DNA of 64,000 nucleotides from Flavobacteriales bacterium (GTDB taxonomy: Bacteria; Bacteroidota; Bacteroidia; Flavobacteriales_F; PHOS-HE28). The notes under the pieces were generated by a model. The model saw only the letters and a program-made list of their open reading frames with translations. It did no database searches and was not told where the DNA came from. The stretch spans positions 186,001 to 250,000 of the forward strand of contig JADKAN010000001.1 of assembly GCA_016719225.1 (NCBI GenBank), written 5' to 3'. Made by a program: the position numbers and the translations under genes. This document shows positions 37,097 through 46,274 of the stretch, piece after piece; positions within the stretch are counted from its first letter, which is position 1, and every line of letters begins with the position of its first letter.

Positions 37097-38137
37097 ATGC
37101 GCACCATCGGCATCAGCCACAAGACACGTTATTGGCAGCACTATTGCTTCAGTAATCCTCCTGTGGGACACCGGTATGTGCGGGTCCCGGACTTCCCGTG
37201 GCATTTGCTTCGTTCCCGGTCGGAATTCCTCCTGCATTCCAAGCTTTTTGCGCCGCTTCCCAAAGTGGACATTTACCACACGTACAACTCCGTGGTCGCT
37301 AACAACCGGCCTTGGGTGGTAGAGGTGGAGAGCACGTTGCCCAGATATGGCCACATGGATCCCGAGCACCGTTTATACCGCTGGGCGCTGAACCGGTTGG
37401 CAAGTGCTCATTGCAAAGGTCTTGTGTTCACCAGCTTCGTTGCGCGGGACATGAACATCGATCGCTTGCGATCAGCCGGTGTGGAGGAGGCAAAAATGAA
37501 CGTGATCTACCGTGCCGTGGAACAATACCTTCCATTGCCGGGGAAGGGTCGGGATTTCACCATTCTTTTTGCAGGGAACGCATTCTATCGCAAAGGCGGG
37601 GTAGAGCTTTTGAAGGCCTTCCAACGGTCGGGACGAACGGACGTCCGCTTAGTGATCATCAGTACGCTGGAAGTGGACTGGGGGGTCAGACCCTCTGCGG
37701 ATGTGATCATGGAAACGGAGCGGGTCATTTCCGAGCATCCGCGTATCACCCGATTTACGGCTTTGCCTCACCACGAGTTGATCGATCAGATGCGCAAGGC
37801 GGATCTGTTCGTCAGCACGACCTTCCGCGATCCATTCAACAACACGGTGCTCGAGGCCATGGGCACGGGCCTGCCGGTGATCTGCTCCAATGTGGGCGCC
37901 CTGCCGGAAGTGGCCCGGAACGGCGTGAATGGCTGGGTTCTACCCGTGGCCAGTAGGAGCAGTGATGATATTGCGGAAGAGATCGCCATATATATCCAGC
38001 GATCGATGGATGATCCTTTGCTGCTTGCGAAGATGGCAGCCGCCAGTACGTCCATCATCAATGAACGATTTACCTTGGATGTTAGGAATGCTGCACTCAC
38101 CCGGTTCTATGACGCTGCACTTGCCAGTGACCGATAA
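37097..38137 (+). CDS. Glycosyltransferase family 4
   Basis: 346 residues. The start ATG at 37097 gives MRTIGISHKTRYWQHYCF and lies 35 bases after the epimerase. The donor domain shows ILFAGNAFYRKGGVELLKAF and DPFNNTVLEAMGTGLPVICS, a conserved GT4 E-containing signature. The short N-terminal domain is compressed compared with typical GT4 enzymes (~380 residues). Confidence 0.85.
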   Translation: MRTIGISHKTRYWQHYCFSNPPVGHRYVRVPDFPWHLLRSRSEFLLHSKLFAPLPKVDIYHTYNSVVANNRPWVVEVESTLPRYGHMDPEHRLYRWALNRLASAHCKGLVFTSFVARDMNIDRLRSAGVEEAKMNVIYRAVEQYLPLPGKGRDFTILFAGNAFYRKGGVELLKAFQRSGRTDVRLVIISTLEVDWGVRPSADVIMETERVISEHPRITRFTALPHHELIDQMRKADLFVSTTFRDPFNNTVLEAMGTGLPVICSNVGALPEVARNGVNGWVLPVASRSSDDIAEEIAIYIQRSMDDPLLLAKMAAASTSIINERFTLDVRNAALTRFYDAALASDR

Positions 38138-38337
38138 GTAGTGCCAAGGTCCATAATTTTGACGGAAGCATTTGTCATAGTGCCGTCCCACGCTGTCGGA
38201 CATGTTGTCCACAGGCCTTGCATTACCTTATGCCCGATGGTATTTGTTGCTGTAGCCAATGGTCAGCCGCTTGCCTGATCGCTTCGCTCCATGAACCGTT
38301 CCTTTGTGATCTTCGCCCCTCGTTGCCTTCCTGAAAA

Positions 38338-39501
38338 ATGCGCATTCTATTGATCACTGACGGGATCTATCCATTCGTTATGGGAGGCATGCAGAAGTAT
38401 GCGTATTACTTGGGGAAGTTCCTTTCCAAGGCCGGTGTTAAGGTCCACTTGGTCCATTGCGCGCAGGATCTTGCACCGGGTGCTGAAATGGCGAGGGCGG
38501 AGTTCCAAGGGTTTGATGGGCGCTACATCACCTTTGAAAGCCTGCCTTTCCCGGCCGCATCAAAGGTGCCCGGCCATTACATTTCCGATAACAAGCTGTA
38601 TTCAAACGCTGTTTTGGAACTTGTTCGTGACAAGCTTGCGGATTTCGATCTGGTTTATTGCCAAGGGTTTACGGCTTGGGCATTCATCGAAGCCAAGGAA
38701 CAGGGGAACCTGGACATACCTGTGGTTTCCAATTTGCATGGGTATGAGATGTACCAACGGCCGCCATCTTTGAAAGGGTGGCTTGGGCAGTGGTTGCTTC
38801 GCAGCGCCACGAAGCGCATCACGTTGGGTTCCGATGCGGTTGTCTCCTACGGTGGGCATATCAACAGCATTCTATTCGGCATGGGCGTTCCGCCAGAAAA
38901 TGTGGTGGAATGCCCTTTGGGCGTAGAGGCGAGTTGGCTCGTATCGGCTCCATCGCCTACATCGGATACGCATCGGGAATTCGTTTTTATCGGCCGTGAT
39001 GAACGCCGAAAAGGAGTACATGAGCTCACGTTGGCGCTAAAGGCCTTGTTGAAGAAGAGCAAGGCTGACATCAAGTTCCACTTCATCGGACCCATCTTGG
39101 AGGGGCACCGCTTGATCGATGATCGTATCATCTACCATGGGGCTGTGCACGAAGAGGAAAAGATCAAACGTATTTTACGTGGGGCCGACGTGCTTGTTTG
39201 CCCCAGTTATTCCGAAGGTATGCCTACGGTGATCATGGAAGGCATGTCTTCGGGCCTTGCGATCATTGCCACGGACGTGGGTGCGGTGAACCGCCAAGTG
39301 CACGGAAATGGCTGGTTGCTACCCGCTCCCGATGTGAACGCGATCCGGCATGCGTTGGAGAAAGCGATCGAACTACCCACCGAGCAGTTGGATGCGCTGA
39401 AGCGGGTCTCCTTGGAGAGAGTGCGTGACAATTTCACCTGGGAGGACGTTATCAGTAGGAAGCTGAAACTCTTGGAAGAGATAGCACACAGGGGTAATTA
39501 G
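38338..39501 (+). CDS. Glycosyltransferase family 4
   Basis: 387 residues. MGGMQKYAYYLGKFLSKAGV is the acceptor-side glycine-rich start of a GT4 enzyme, and CPSYSEGMPTVIMEGMSSGL carries the E-x7-E donor signature. A 200-base gap separates it from the previous gene; I see no promoter of good form there. Part of the surface-polysaccharide locus by position. Confidence 0.88.
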   Translation: MRILLITDGIYPFVMGGMQKYAYYLGKFLSKAGVKVHLVHCAQDLAPGAEMARAEFQGFDGRYITFESLPFPAASKVPGHYISDNKLYSNAVLELVRDKLADFDLVYCQGFTAWAFIEAKEQGNLDIPVVSNLHGYEMYQRPPSLKGWLGQWLLRSATKRITLGSDAVVSYGGHINSILFGMGVPPENVVECPLGVEASWLVSAPSPTSDTHREFVFIGRDERRKGVHELTLALKALLKKSKADIKFHFIGPILEGHRLIDDRIIYHGAVHEEEKIKRILRGADVLVCPSYSEGMPTVIMEGMSSGLAIIATDVGAVNRQVHGNGWLLPAPDVNAIRHALEKAIELPTEQLDALKRVSLERVRDNFTWEDVISRKLKLLEEIAHRGN

Positions 39502-39547
39502 CCGGCTGAACCCTTGATACCACTGGATCCAGCCCTGCGGCCACAAT

Positions 39548-39555
39548 TAGCTTTG
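39548..39555 (+). promoter_or_regulatory. Bacteroidota -7 element (TAGCTTTG) before ligase gene
   Basis: TAGCTTTG fits TAnnTTTG and ends 32 bases before the ATG at 39588. No -33 TTG at the standard spacing. Confidence 0.4.
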
Positions 39556-39587
39556 ATCGCCATCTTCCGGACCAACGGCAGCAATCC

Positions 39588-40961
39588 ATGACGCTTTTCC
39601 TCCGGCAGTACGCCACCTTCATTTGGCTGGTCCTCTTCTGGGTCCTATGCTGCATTTATGCACCTCCTTTGGCCTATGCCGTGCTTCCCATCAGCGTATA
39701 CCTGATGCGTCGCCGCGACATGTGGGCCGCGATGATCTTCGGGTTCCTGATCTGCCTGGTTCTTTCCGATAGCCACCCCATCGTTGTGCCCTTGGAGGTG
39801 ATGAAGACCGCGAAGTATACCTACATCGTCGCCCTCGCCCTCATCGTCTTCAACGATCAGGAACGCATGAAGCCCTTGGCCCGGATATTTCCGCTATTCC
39901 TGCCTTTCTTCATTTATGCATTCTTTCCGATCATCCGTTCCCCATCACCCATTTCCTCCATCGAGAAGACGATGTCCTATGCACTGCTTTTTCTAGTGGT
40001 ACCCAATTTGGTGCTGTTCAATTTCAGGCGCTCAGGATGGTCCTTTTTCCGGGATCTTATCTGGTTCATCGTCCTGATCATTACATCACAGCAGCTATTG
40101 CGCTTCATGGTCCCCAACTCTTGGATCTTCGTTGAAGAGCGCTTCCGGGGTTATTTCGGCAATCCCAATGGCCTCGCGGTTTTTGTCTATCTCACTTTCG
40201 TCCTGTTCGTAGTGGTGAACCACTTGCGGAGCGACTTGTTCTCGCGCTGGGCGAAAGTCTTCATTTATGGTCTGCTGACCTACTACATCATCACCTGTGG
40301 CGCTCGCACCTCGCTGATGTCCACACTCATGTTCCTGCTCTTCATCCAATTTTTTCGCATTTCGACATTTTTGGGCATCATCTCCTTCGTCGCTTTTATC
40401 GGTATCGGCGAGATCATCTCGAGCAACCTACCGGCCATCATTTCCGCCTTTGGACTGCAAGAATACCTGCGCGTCGATACCATTGCCGATGGTTCGGGGC
40501 GATATATGGCTTGGAATTTTGCTTGGCAACAGATCAATGAAAAGGGATTCTTTTTCTTCGGCGGAGGGTTTGACAACGAATACTGGCTGATGTACAACGC
40601 GCGCCATTACCTCTCCCGGCTGGGTCACCAAGGTGGTGTCCATAACAGTTATCTCGCCTTCTGGCTGAACACGGGCATTGTCGGGCTCGTGCTCTATCTG
40701 CGCGGGTTCGTCCTCGTGTTCATCAAGGCCACCAAAGCCACACCGATCGCTATGGCGATCATGTTCTCGGTGCTGTTCTCCATTCTCTACGAAAGCTGGC
40801 TCGCTGGTTCGTTGAACCCATACACCATCATGCTCTTGATCATTCTTACCATTGTCTCTGAAGAAGAGATCATTGGGTCCGCGTCCCAAGAAGTGGCTTT
40901 TGAAGTGCCCGATGAAGGCTCGGAGGAAAGTGTCTCTCCACTCATCCTCCCGGCGCGCTGA
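39588..40961 (+). CDS. O-antigen ligase/polymerase-like membrane protein (Wzy/WaaL type)
   Basis: 457 residues with about eleven membrane helices. The large periplasmic loop contains RFRGYFGNPNGLAVFVYLTF, matching the GxxxNPNxxA pattern of the O-antigen ligase family. LGHQGGVHNSYLAFWLNTGI, with a conserved histidine, follows in the second half. Members either polymerise repeat units or ligate finished glycan to lipid A or a protein. The role cannot be separated on sequence, and no Wzx flippase or Wzz chain-length gene is in the window. Confidence 0.8.
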   Translation: MTLFLRQYATFIWLVLFWVLCCIYAPPLAYAVLPISVYLMRRRDMWAAMIFGFLICLVLSDSHPIVVPLEVMKTAKYTYIVALALIVFNDQERMKPLARIFPLFLPFFIYAFFPIIRSPSPISSIEKTMSYALLFLVVPNLVLFNFRRSGWSFFRDLIWFIVLIITSQQLLRFMVPNSWIFVEERFRGYFGNPNGLAVFVYLTFVLFVVVNHLRSDLFSRWAKVFIYGLLTYYIITCGARTSLMSTLMFLLFIQFFRISTFLGIISFVAFIGIGEIISSNLPAIISAFGLQEYLRVDTIADGSGRYMAWNFAWQQINEKGFFFFGGGFDNEYWLMYNARHYLSRLGHQGGVHNSYLAFWLNTGIVGLVLYLRGFVLVFIKATKATPIAMAIMFSVLFSILYESWLAGSLNPYTIMLLIILTIVSEEEIIGSASQEVAFEVPDEGSEESVSPLILPAR

Positions 40962-40965
40962 CCGG

Positions 40966-40973
40966 TACTTTTG
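40966..40973 (+). promoter_or_regulatory. Possible -7 element (TACTTTTG) before second epimerase
   Basis: TACTTTTG fits TAnnTTTG and lies 23 bases before the ATG at 40997, right after the ligase stop. It could give the last gene of the locus its own promoter. Confidence 0.35.
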
Positions 40974-40996
40974 CGGACCCGCATTCAATAATAATA

Positions 40997-41935
40997 ATGA
41001 ACAAGATCCTAGTAACAGGTGGTGCTGGCTTTGTGCCCAGTGCCTTAGTGAACCACTTGTCCCGCGACCCGGATAATTCGGTGACGGCCGTGGATGACCT
41101 TTCCACCGGTGACCTACGGAAGTTGGATCTCCTTGCGCAGCATCCGCCGCGGTTCATCAAATGCGACGTGAACCGATTCGAGGATATTAGCGGGGTTTTC
41201 TATTCGAACCGGTTTGACTATGTGTTCCACTACGCCGCCGTGGTGGGGGTGAAGCGTACAACGGACCATCCGGTGAGTGTGCTGCATGACATTGATGGTA
41301 TTCGCAACGTTTTGGACCTCTGCAAGAACACGGGGGTGAAGCGCGTCTTTTTCAGCAGCAGTAGTGAGGTGTATGGCGAACCGGTGGAATTCCCGCAGAA
41401 TGAACATACCACGCCGCTCAACAGCAAACTTCCGTACGCCATCGTGAAGAACATCGGTGAAGCGTTCTTGCGCAGCTACCAACGCGAATTCGGTCTGGAC
41501 TACACGATCTTCCGATTCTTCAATACCTACGGACCCGCTCAGAGCAAGGATTTCGTGGTGAGCAAGTTCATCCGTGCCGCCTTGAAAGGGGAGGACATCA
41601 CCATTTATGGCGATGGGAGCCAGACCCGGACATTCTGCTTCATTGAGGATAACATCGCTGCCACAGTTGCGGCGTTCAACGGCAAAGCCGCGATCAACGA
41701 TGTAGTGAACATCGGTAACGACAAAGAGACTTCCATTCTGGAGTTGGCCCGGCTCATCGTTGATATGACCGGCAGTGCTTCCAAGATCATACACCTTCCC
41801 CCATTGAAAGAGGGTGACATGACCAGGCGGATGCCGGATATCACACGAATGCGACAGTTGTTGGGCCGGGAGTTGTTGCCGCTCCGAAAAGGCTTGGAGC
41901 AGATCCTGGCTGATACCTCCTTCATCCTCGGCTGA
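40997..41935 (+). CDS. NAD-dependent epimerase/dehydratase with altered glycine motif
   Basis: 312 residues. The nucleotide-binding start is TGGAGFVPSALVNHL, so the third glycine of GxxGxxG is replaced by proline. The catalytic residues are kept (FSSSSEVYG, YAIVK), as is FRFFNTYGPAQSKDFV. It belongs to the extended SDR family that makes nucleotide-sugar precursors, with similarity to UDP-glucuronate decarboxylase and dTDP-glucose dehydratase branches. Activity with NAD would need to be tested because of the motif change. It is the last gene of the plus arm and is closed by a terminator. Confidence 0.8.
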   Translation: MNKILVTGGAGFVPSALVNHLSRDPDNSVTAVDDLSTGDLRKLDLLAQHPPRFIKCDVNRFEDISGVFYSNRFDYVFHYAAVVGVKRTTDHPVSVLHDIDGIRNVLDLCKNTGVKRVFFSSSSEVYGEPVEFPQNEHTTPLNSKLPYAIVKNIGEAFLRSYQREFGLDYTIFRFFNTYGPAQSKDFVVSKFIRAALKGEDITIYGDGSQTRTFCFIEDNIAATVAAFNGKAAINDVVNIGNDKETSILELARLIVDMTGSASKIIHLPPLKEGDMTRRMPDITRMRQLLGRELLPLRKGLEQILADTSFILG

Positions 41936-41954
41936 AGGTTGCTGCGACTGCCAT

Positions 41955-41982
41955 AAAAAAAGGGGCCGCAGCCCCTTTTTTA
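41955..41982. terminator. Bidirectional terminator closing polysaccharide locus
   Basis: Seven A, GGGGC, a CGCA loop, GCCCC and six T form a perfect stem. It lies between the end of the epimerase (41935) and the end of the convergent PorG-like gene (41999) and can stop both. Confidence 0.9.
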
Positions 41983-41998
41983 GTTGTCCCTTGAGCGA

Positions 41999-42937
41999 TC
42001 AGAATTTCGCTCGGCTCTTCCTGCCGATCCGCTTCTTACCGCGGGTCCAGCTGTGCCGTTGACGGTAGAAGTTCGACTGCCCGCGCAGCACATAACTGTA
42101 GGTGAACGTCATGGTGAGGTAGCTGTCGTTGTGGGTTGGATCTCCGCGCTTCAATCCAGCTGTATACTGGATCGGATCCGGGATGTTGCTGCCGGGAGGG
42201 CGTACGAAATCGCTTTGGCTGGCCAGTTGGGCAGCGAGGCCGTTCGCGCCTCCGGGTAATGCCGAGGGGTCGGCATACACTGTGCTGGCATCGTCCAGGT
42301 AGTCGCTGAAGGTGGTACGCCATCCGAAGTCCCAACCAAGGCGGTGTTTCCGTTTGAACGTGAAGTGGAAACCGATGCCTGCAGGCACTGCAAAGCCGAT
42401 GCTGGAATAGTTCTGGAGCTCTGTTGTCTGTTCCCTCAGCGCATAGAATTCGCCCGTGTGGTCGATCTGGCCTTTGGGATTGCTGTAATACACCGAACCA
42501 CCTATGTAGCCGAACAATCTGAAATCCGTTTTGTAGCGTCCTCGGCCGCCGATGTCGTTGTCCTGGAAAAGCGTCAGTTCCGGGCGAACGTAAAGTTCCA
42601 CCATGTCGTTGCGGAAGCTGAGGTTGCGACCCACCCTTTCCGGGTTGGTGCTCAAGTAGTCCCCACCCTGCAGCCGGTAGTACATGACACCCGAACTGAC
42701 CGAGACCATACGATTGATCTTGCGACGGGCAAAAGCACCAACGGCCCAACGTGTCTGGCCCAATTGCATGTCCCAAATGAAGTCCCGACGGTTCTTTTCC
42801 TTCCCACCGAATTCTCCGAGATAGTTCGCCCCGCCGAGGTGTGCACCGAAGTCCCAATCGTACTGGGCATTGGCGGAACCGCCCATGGCTGCTACCATGG
42901 CTACCACCAAGGCTGTACGTAGTAATACTGGCTTCAT
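41999..42937 (-). CDS. PorG/DUF6089-like outer-membrane protein
   Basis: 312 residues from the Met of MKPVLLRTALVVAMVAAMGG; the longer frame overlaps the next gene. A signal peptide ends at ANAQ. The mature chain begins DWDFGAHLGGANYLGEFGG, followed by barrel strands and long charged loops, as in DUF6089 proteins, which include PorG of the type IX secretion machinery. The C-terminal end is strongly basic (RGKKRIGRKSRAKF). The window contains several T9SS cargos, so a role in that machinery is plausible, but DUF6089 paralogues are common and the role is inferred. Confidence 0.6.
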   Translation of the reverse strand: MKPVLLRTALVVAMVAAMGGSANAQYDWDFGAHLGGANYLGEFGGKEKNRRDFIWDMQLGQTRWAVGAFARRKINRMVSVSSGVMYYRLQGGDYLSTNPERVGRNLSFRNDMVELYVRPELTLFQDNDIGGRGRYKTDFRLFGYIGGSVYYSNPKGQIDHTGEFYALREQTTELQNYSSIGFAVPAGIGFHFTFKRKHRLGWDFGWRTTFSDYLDDASTVYADPSALPGGANGLAAQLASQSDFVRPPGSNIPDPIQYTAGLKRGDPTHNDSYLTMTFTYSYVLRGQSNFYRQRHSWTRGKKRIGRKSRAKF

Positions 42938-42961
42938 GCGCACGTCTTTCCGATTGACCGG

Positions 42962-42969
42962 CAAACTTA
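42962..42969 (-). promoter_or_regulatory. Bacteroidota -7 element (TAAGTTTG) before PorG-like gene
   Basis: TAAGTTTG on the minus strand fits TAnnTTTG and ends 24 bases before the ATG at 42937. Confidence 0.45.
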
Positions 42970-43041
42970 ACGAAAACAAGCACTTGTTTACGGTCGAGCC
43001 ACTAAAAGGATATGAACGATCACAATGCACTGTTCATCAGC

Positions 43042-43049
43042 TACTTTCG
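43042..43049 (+). promoter_or_regulatory. Possible -7 element (TACTTTCG) before nitronate monooxygenase
   Basis: TACTTTCG is one base from TAnnTTTG and lies 30 bases before the TTG start at 43080, facing away from the PorG-like promoter. Confidence 0.35.
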
Positions 43050-43079
43050 CGACCATCGCCGAACCTCAAAACTGGAGTC

Positions 43080-44030
43080 TTGTCAAACCGCATTACCTCG
43101 CTTTTCGGAACCCGTTTTCCCTTGGTCCAAGGGGGCATGATCTGGAACTCCGGATGGCGGCTGGCCTCCGCGGTGAGTGAGGCCGGAGGCTTGGGTATCA
43201 TCGGGTCGGGGTCCATGTATCCCGAAGTGCTGTTGGACCACATACGGAAATGCAAAACGGCGACGGATAGGCCATTTGCGGTGAACATTCCTATGCTCTA
43301 CCCCGATGTGGACAAGCATATCGCTACCGTTATCGAGGAACGCATTCCCATAGTTTTTACCAGTGCAGGTAATCCGGCCACTTGGACCCGCCGGTTGAAG
43401 GATGCGGGCATTACCGTGGTGCATGTGACCGCCAGTGTAAAGTTCGCTAAAAAGGCAGAGGATGCCGGTGTGGACGCGGTGGTGGCAGAAGGCTTTGAGG
43501 CTGGAGGCCACAACGGACGCGAAGAAACCACCACGCTGGTGCTGGTCCCCATGGTTTGCAATGCGGTCAACCTACCCGTGATCGCAGCCGGCGGGATCGC
43601 CACAGGTCGCAGCATGCTGGCTGCATTCGCCTTGGGTGCGGAAGGGGTGCAAATGGGAAGCCGTTTCGTGGCATCGTTGGAATCCAGCTCGCATATGGCA
43701 TTCAAACAGCATGTGGTCCAAAGCCAAGAGGGAGCGACATTTCTTACCCTGAAGGAACTTGCCCCCGTGCGGATGATGCGCAATGCGTTCTTTCATGAAT
43801 TGCAGGAAGCGTATGCGCGATGCGCCCCACCGGAGGAGTTGAAAGCCTTACTGGGCAGGGCACGTGCTAAACGAGGCATGTTCGAAGGAGATCTGGAGCA
43901 GGGTGAACTGGAGATCGGCCAGGTCGGCGCCGCAATTGATGAAGTGTTGCCCGCAGGCATCATCGTGGAACAGGTCATGGCCGAGTTCGATGCCGCCCGA
44001 AGTGAGTTTGCGGGAATGGTTTTTGCGTGA
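43080..44030 (+). CDS. Nitronate monooxygenase (TTG start)
   Basis: 316 residues when started at the TTG at 43080, giving (M)SNRITSLFGTRFPLVQGGMI, which matches the usual start of the family; no ATG lies at the right place, and the longer frame from 42870 crosses the promoter region. The FMN-barrel motifs QGGMIWNSGW, VAEGFEAGGHNGREE and AAGGIATGRSMLAAFALGAEG are intact. The enzyme oxidises toxic alkyl nitronates with O2. It precedes a T9SS-type gene by 70 bases. Confidence 0.85.
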   Translation: MSNRITSLFGTRFPLVQGGMIWNSGWRLASAVSEAGGLGIIGSGSMYPEVLLDHIRKCKTATDRPFAVNIPMLYPDVDKHIATVIEERIPIVFTSAGNPATWTRRLKDAGITVVHVTASVKFAKKAEDAGVDAVVAEGFEAGGHNGREETTTLVLVPMVCNAVNLPVIAAGGIATGRSMLAAFALGAEGVQMGSRFVASLESSSHMAFKQHVVQSQEGATFLTLKELAPVRMMRNAFFHELQEAYARCAPPEELKALLGRARAKRGMFEGDLEQGELEIGQVGAAIDEVLPAGIIVEQVMAEFDAARSEFAGMVFA

Positions 44031-44100
44031 TGTTGCGGTTTTTTGGGACCTATGCGCAAACCCTATTGCCCTGCCAAGCGTCATTAGGCCAATACCGATC

Positions 44101-46176
44101 ATGATCATATCGCGTTGGAGCATCGTGCGCCGCCTTGTTCTTGTATTGCTTGCCGCTGGTCCGTGCTATGTTCAGGCCACGGTACTGGAACCACCTTCAC
44201 TGCGCTGCACTGCCGTTGCCGCCAACGGCGAGGTAACGCTCACTTGGGTTGCCCCACCGGATCCAACGAATGAATTCCAGCAGTATGAGGTCTTCCGTGC
44301 AGATGCCGCGGCAGGCCCATTCATGTTTGTCGCTGCCGTGCCAGTCTACGCTCAAACGACTTTCATGGATGCGGGCACGAACGGTAACTTGGGAAGCAGG
44401 TTCTACTATCTGACAACTATTTCCAACACAGGTACACCTAATAATTCGGTGCCCAGTGATACGCTTGCCACGTTGTTCATTCAAGTTTCCCAAAGTGTGC
44501 CTTTAGGTAATTCCGTGGTGGATTGGGAACTGCAGCATGATCCGCCAATAGCCACTTCGGACCCGAACGCATTGGTGGATATGGAGTACCCGTTGGGCAC
44601 ATGGACCTTGGCGGACACTGTGCTGAACACTATCCACCATTGGGCGCAAGTGGTGAGTATCTGTGATGATTCGCTCAACTTCCGTGTGTACCAGCCGGAT
44701 GCCAGCGGCTGCTACTCCACCAGCAACGCCACGGGTGCCCGGTTCCAGGACATTACCCCGCCGTCCATCCCGATCATGGTGACGGTCACTGTTGACACCG
44801 CGACCAATGAAAGTGTACTCAATTGGAACCCCAGCCCAGAGCTCGACACCCAAGGCTACATTGTAGTACAGTCCACTCCCGGTGGCAACGTGATCATCGA
44901 TACGCTGTACGGTCGCCTGAACACGACGTATCCCTGGACTGGTAGCCTGGCCGGGTCGGGGCCAGAATCCTTCACTATCGCCGCCTTGGACAGCTGTTCA
45001 CGTGGAAATCCGCCAAGCCCGAACACCAGTGCCACGTTCGACCCGCACACCACCATCTTCCTTTCAACGGATTATGATCGCTGCGCAGGAACGATCACCG
45101 TGGACCGTACACCTTATGTGGGCTGGCCGGTGGAGCAGTATTCGCTGTTCGGGTCCATCGATAATGCGCCCTATACACTGGTGGCCACCCTAGCGCCCGA
45201 TGACCCATCTTACGCGTTGGCGGATGTGCAAGCCGATCGCACGTATTGTTTTGTAATGCAGGCGATAGGCGCACAGCCGGAACAAGTCTCGCTCAGCAAC
45301 AAGCACTGCCGTACCACTGCCTACCCACAAGTGCCGCAATGGAACTACTTGCGCGTCGCCACCGTAACGGCGAAAGACCACATTACCGTGGTCGATAGTG
45401 TGGACCTGAGCGCTTTCACCAAAAGGTTCGTATTGGAGCGCACCTACAACGGTGGACCATGGGAACCCATTGCAGAAGCACCCGGCGGTACGGGCCCCTT
45501 GCTGGTGTTCGAAGACGTTGATGTCCTGACAGATGAACGCTCCTATTCCTACCGAGTGGCCGCTGAGGATAGTTGTGGGGCACGCACCGCCATCAGCAAC
45601 TTGGGCACCACCATACTGCTGTCCGCCAGCGCAGACCTTGACGGATACGATCGGCTGTATTGGAACGGCTACTCGCAATGGGCCGGTAACGTGGCCGGCT
45701 ATACCGTGTATCGCAGCATCGCGGATGGTCCGTTCGACCCCGTAGGGAGCACAGCCGCAAGCATCTGGCAATTCCCCGACAATGTGGAAAACCTGTTCAA
45801 TACCCCGGGCAAGTTCTGTTACTATGTGGAGGCCAACGAAACGGATGATCCATCCGGGATCAATGCGGTTTCGGTGAGCAACATCGCTTGCACGGTGCAA
45901 CAGGAAGAGGTCTGGGTGCCCAACGCATTCATCGCAGGAGGCTACAACAGCACGTTCAAACCCGTGCTTGCTTACGCTGATATCAACCGCTATGAGTTCA
46001 CCATCTTCAACCGCTGGGGCCAGCAGATCTGGACGACCAACAACCGCGATGAAGCATGGGACGGCCGGATGAACGGTGCCTTCGTACCACAAGGGGTGTA
46101 TGCCTACTACTGCTCGTTCTTGAACGGTGCCGGGAAGACCGTTGAGCGGAAAGGAACCGTGACGTTCCTGCCGTGA
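44101..46176 (+). CDS. Secreted FN3-repeat protein with gliding-motility-type C-terminal domain
   Basis: 691 residues from the ATG at 44101. A basic signal peptide (IVRRLVLVLLAAGPCYVQA) leads into about five fibronectin-type-III-like units, with GEVTLTWVAPPDPTNEFQQY and YVGWPVEQYSLFGSIDN as clear examples. The last ~90 residues (VWVPNAFIAGGYNSTFKPVL to KGTVTFLP) match the type B or gliding-motility-associated C-terminal domain (CHU_C), a T9SS sorting signal. A surface role such as adhesion is inferred. The gene is intact. Confidence 0.85.
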   Translation: MIISRWSIVRRLVLVLLAAGPCYVQATVLEPPSLRCTAVAANGEVTLTWVAPPDPTNEFQQYEVFRADAAAGPFMFVAAVPVYAQTTFMDAGTNGNLGSRFYYLTTISNTGTPNNSVPSDTLATLFIQVSQSVPLGNSVVDWELQHDPPIATSDPNALVDMEYPLGTWTLADTVLNTIHHWAQVVSICDDSLNFRVYQPDASGCYSTSNATGARFQDITPPSIPIMVTVTVDTATNESVLNWNPSPELDTQGYIVVQSTPGGNVIIDTLYGRLNTTYPWTGSLAGSGPESFTIAALDSCSRGNPPSPNTSATFDPHTTIFLSTDYDRCAGTITVDRTPYVGWPVEQYSLFGSIDNAPYTLVATLAPDDPSYALADVQADRTYCFVMQAIGAQPEQVSLSNKHCRTTAYPQVPQWNYLRVATVTAKDHITVVDSVDLSAFTKRFVLERTYNGGPWEPIAEAPGGTGPLLVFEDVDVLTDERSYSYRVAAEDSCGARTAISNLGTTILLSASADLDGYDRLYWNGYSQWAGNVAGYTVYRSIADGPFDPVGSTAASIWQFPDNVENLFNTPGKFCYYVEANETDDPSGINAVSVSNIACTVQQEEVWVPNAFIAGGYNSTFKPVLAYADINRYEFTIFNRWGQQIWTTNNRDEAWDGRMNGAFVPQGVYAYYCSFLNGAGKTVERKGTVTFLP

Positions 46177-46263
46177 AATTAATCGGACCGTGGACCTGTG
46201 CTGGACGAGCACGACGGTGCAGAACGTTTTCTTTGGTAGCGAAACCGTTCCGCCGCGACGCAG

Positions 46264-46271
46264 TACTTTTG
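46264..46271 (+). promoter_or_regulatory. Bacteroidota -7 element (TACTTTTG) before guaB
   Basis: TACTTTTG fits TAnnTTTG and ends 3 bases before the guaB ATG at 46275. The transcript would be leaderless if this is the promoter. Confidence 0.4.
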
Positions 46272-46274
46272 TGC

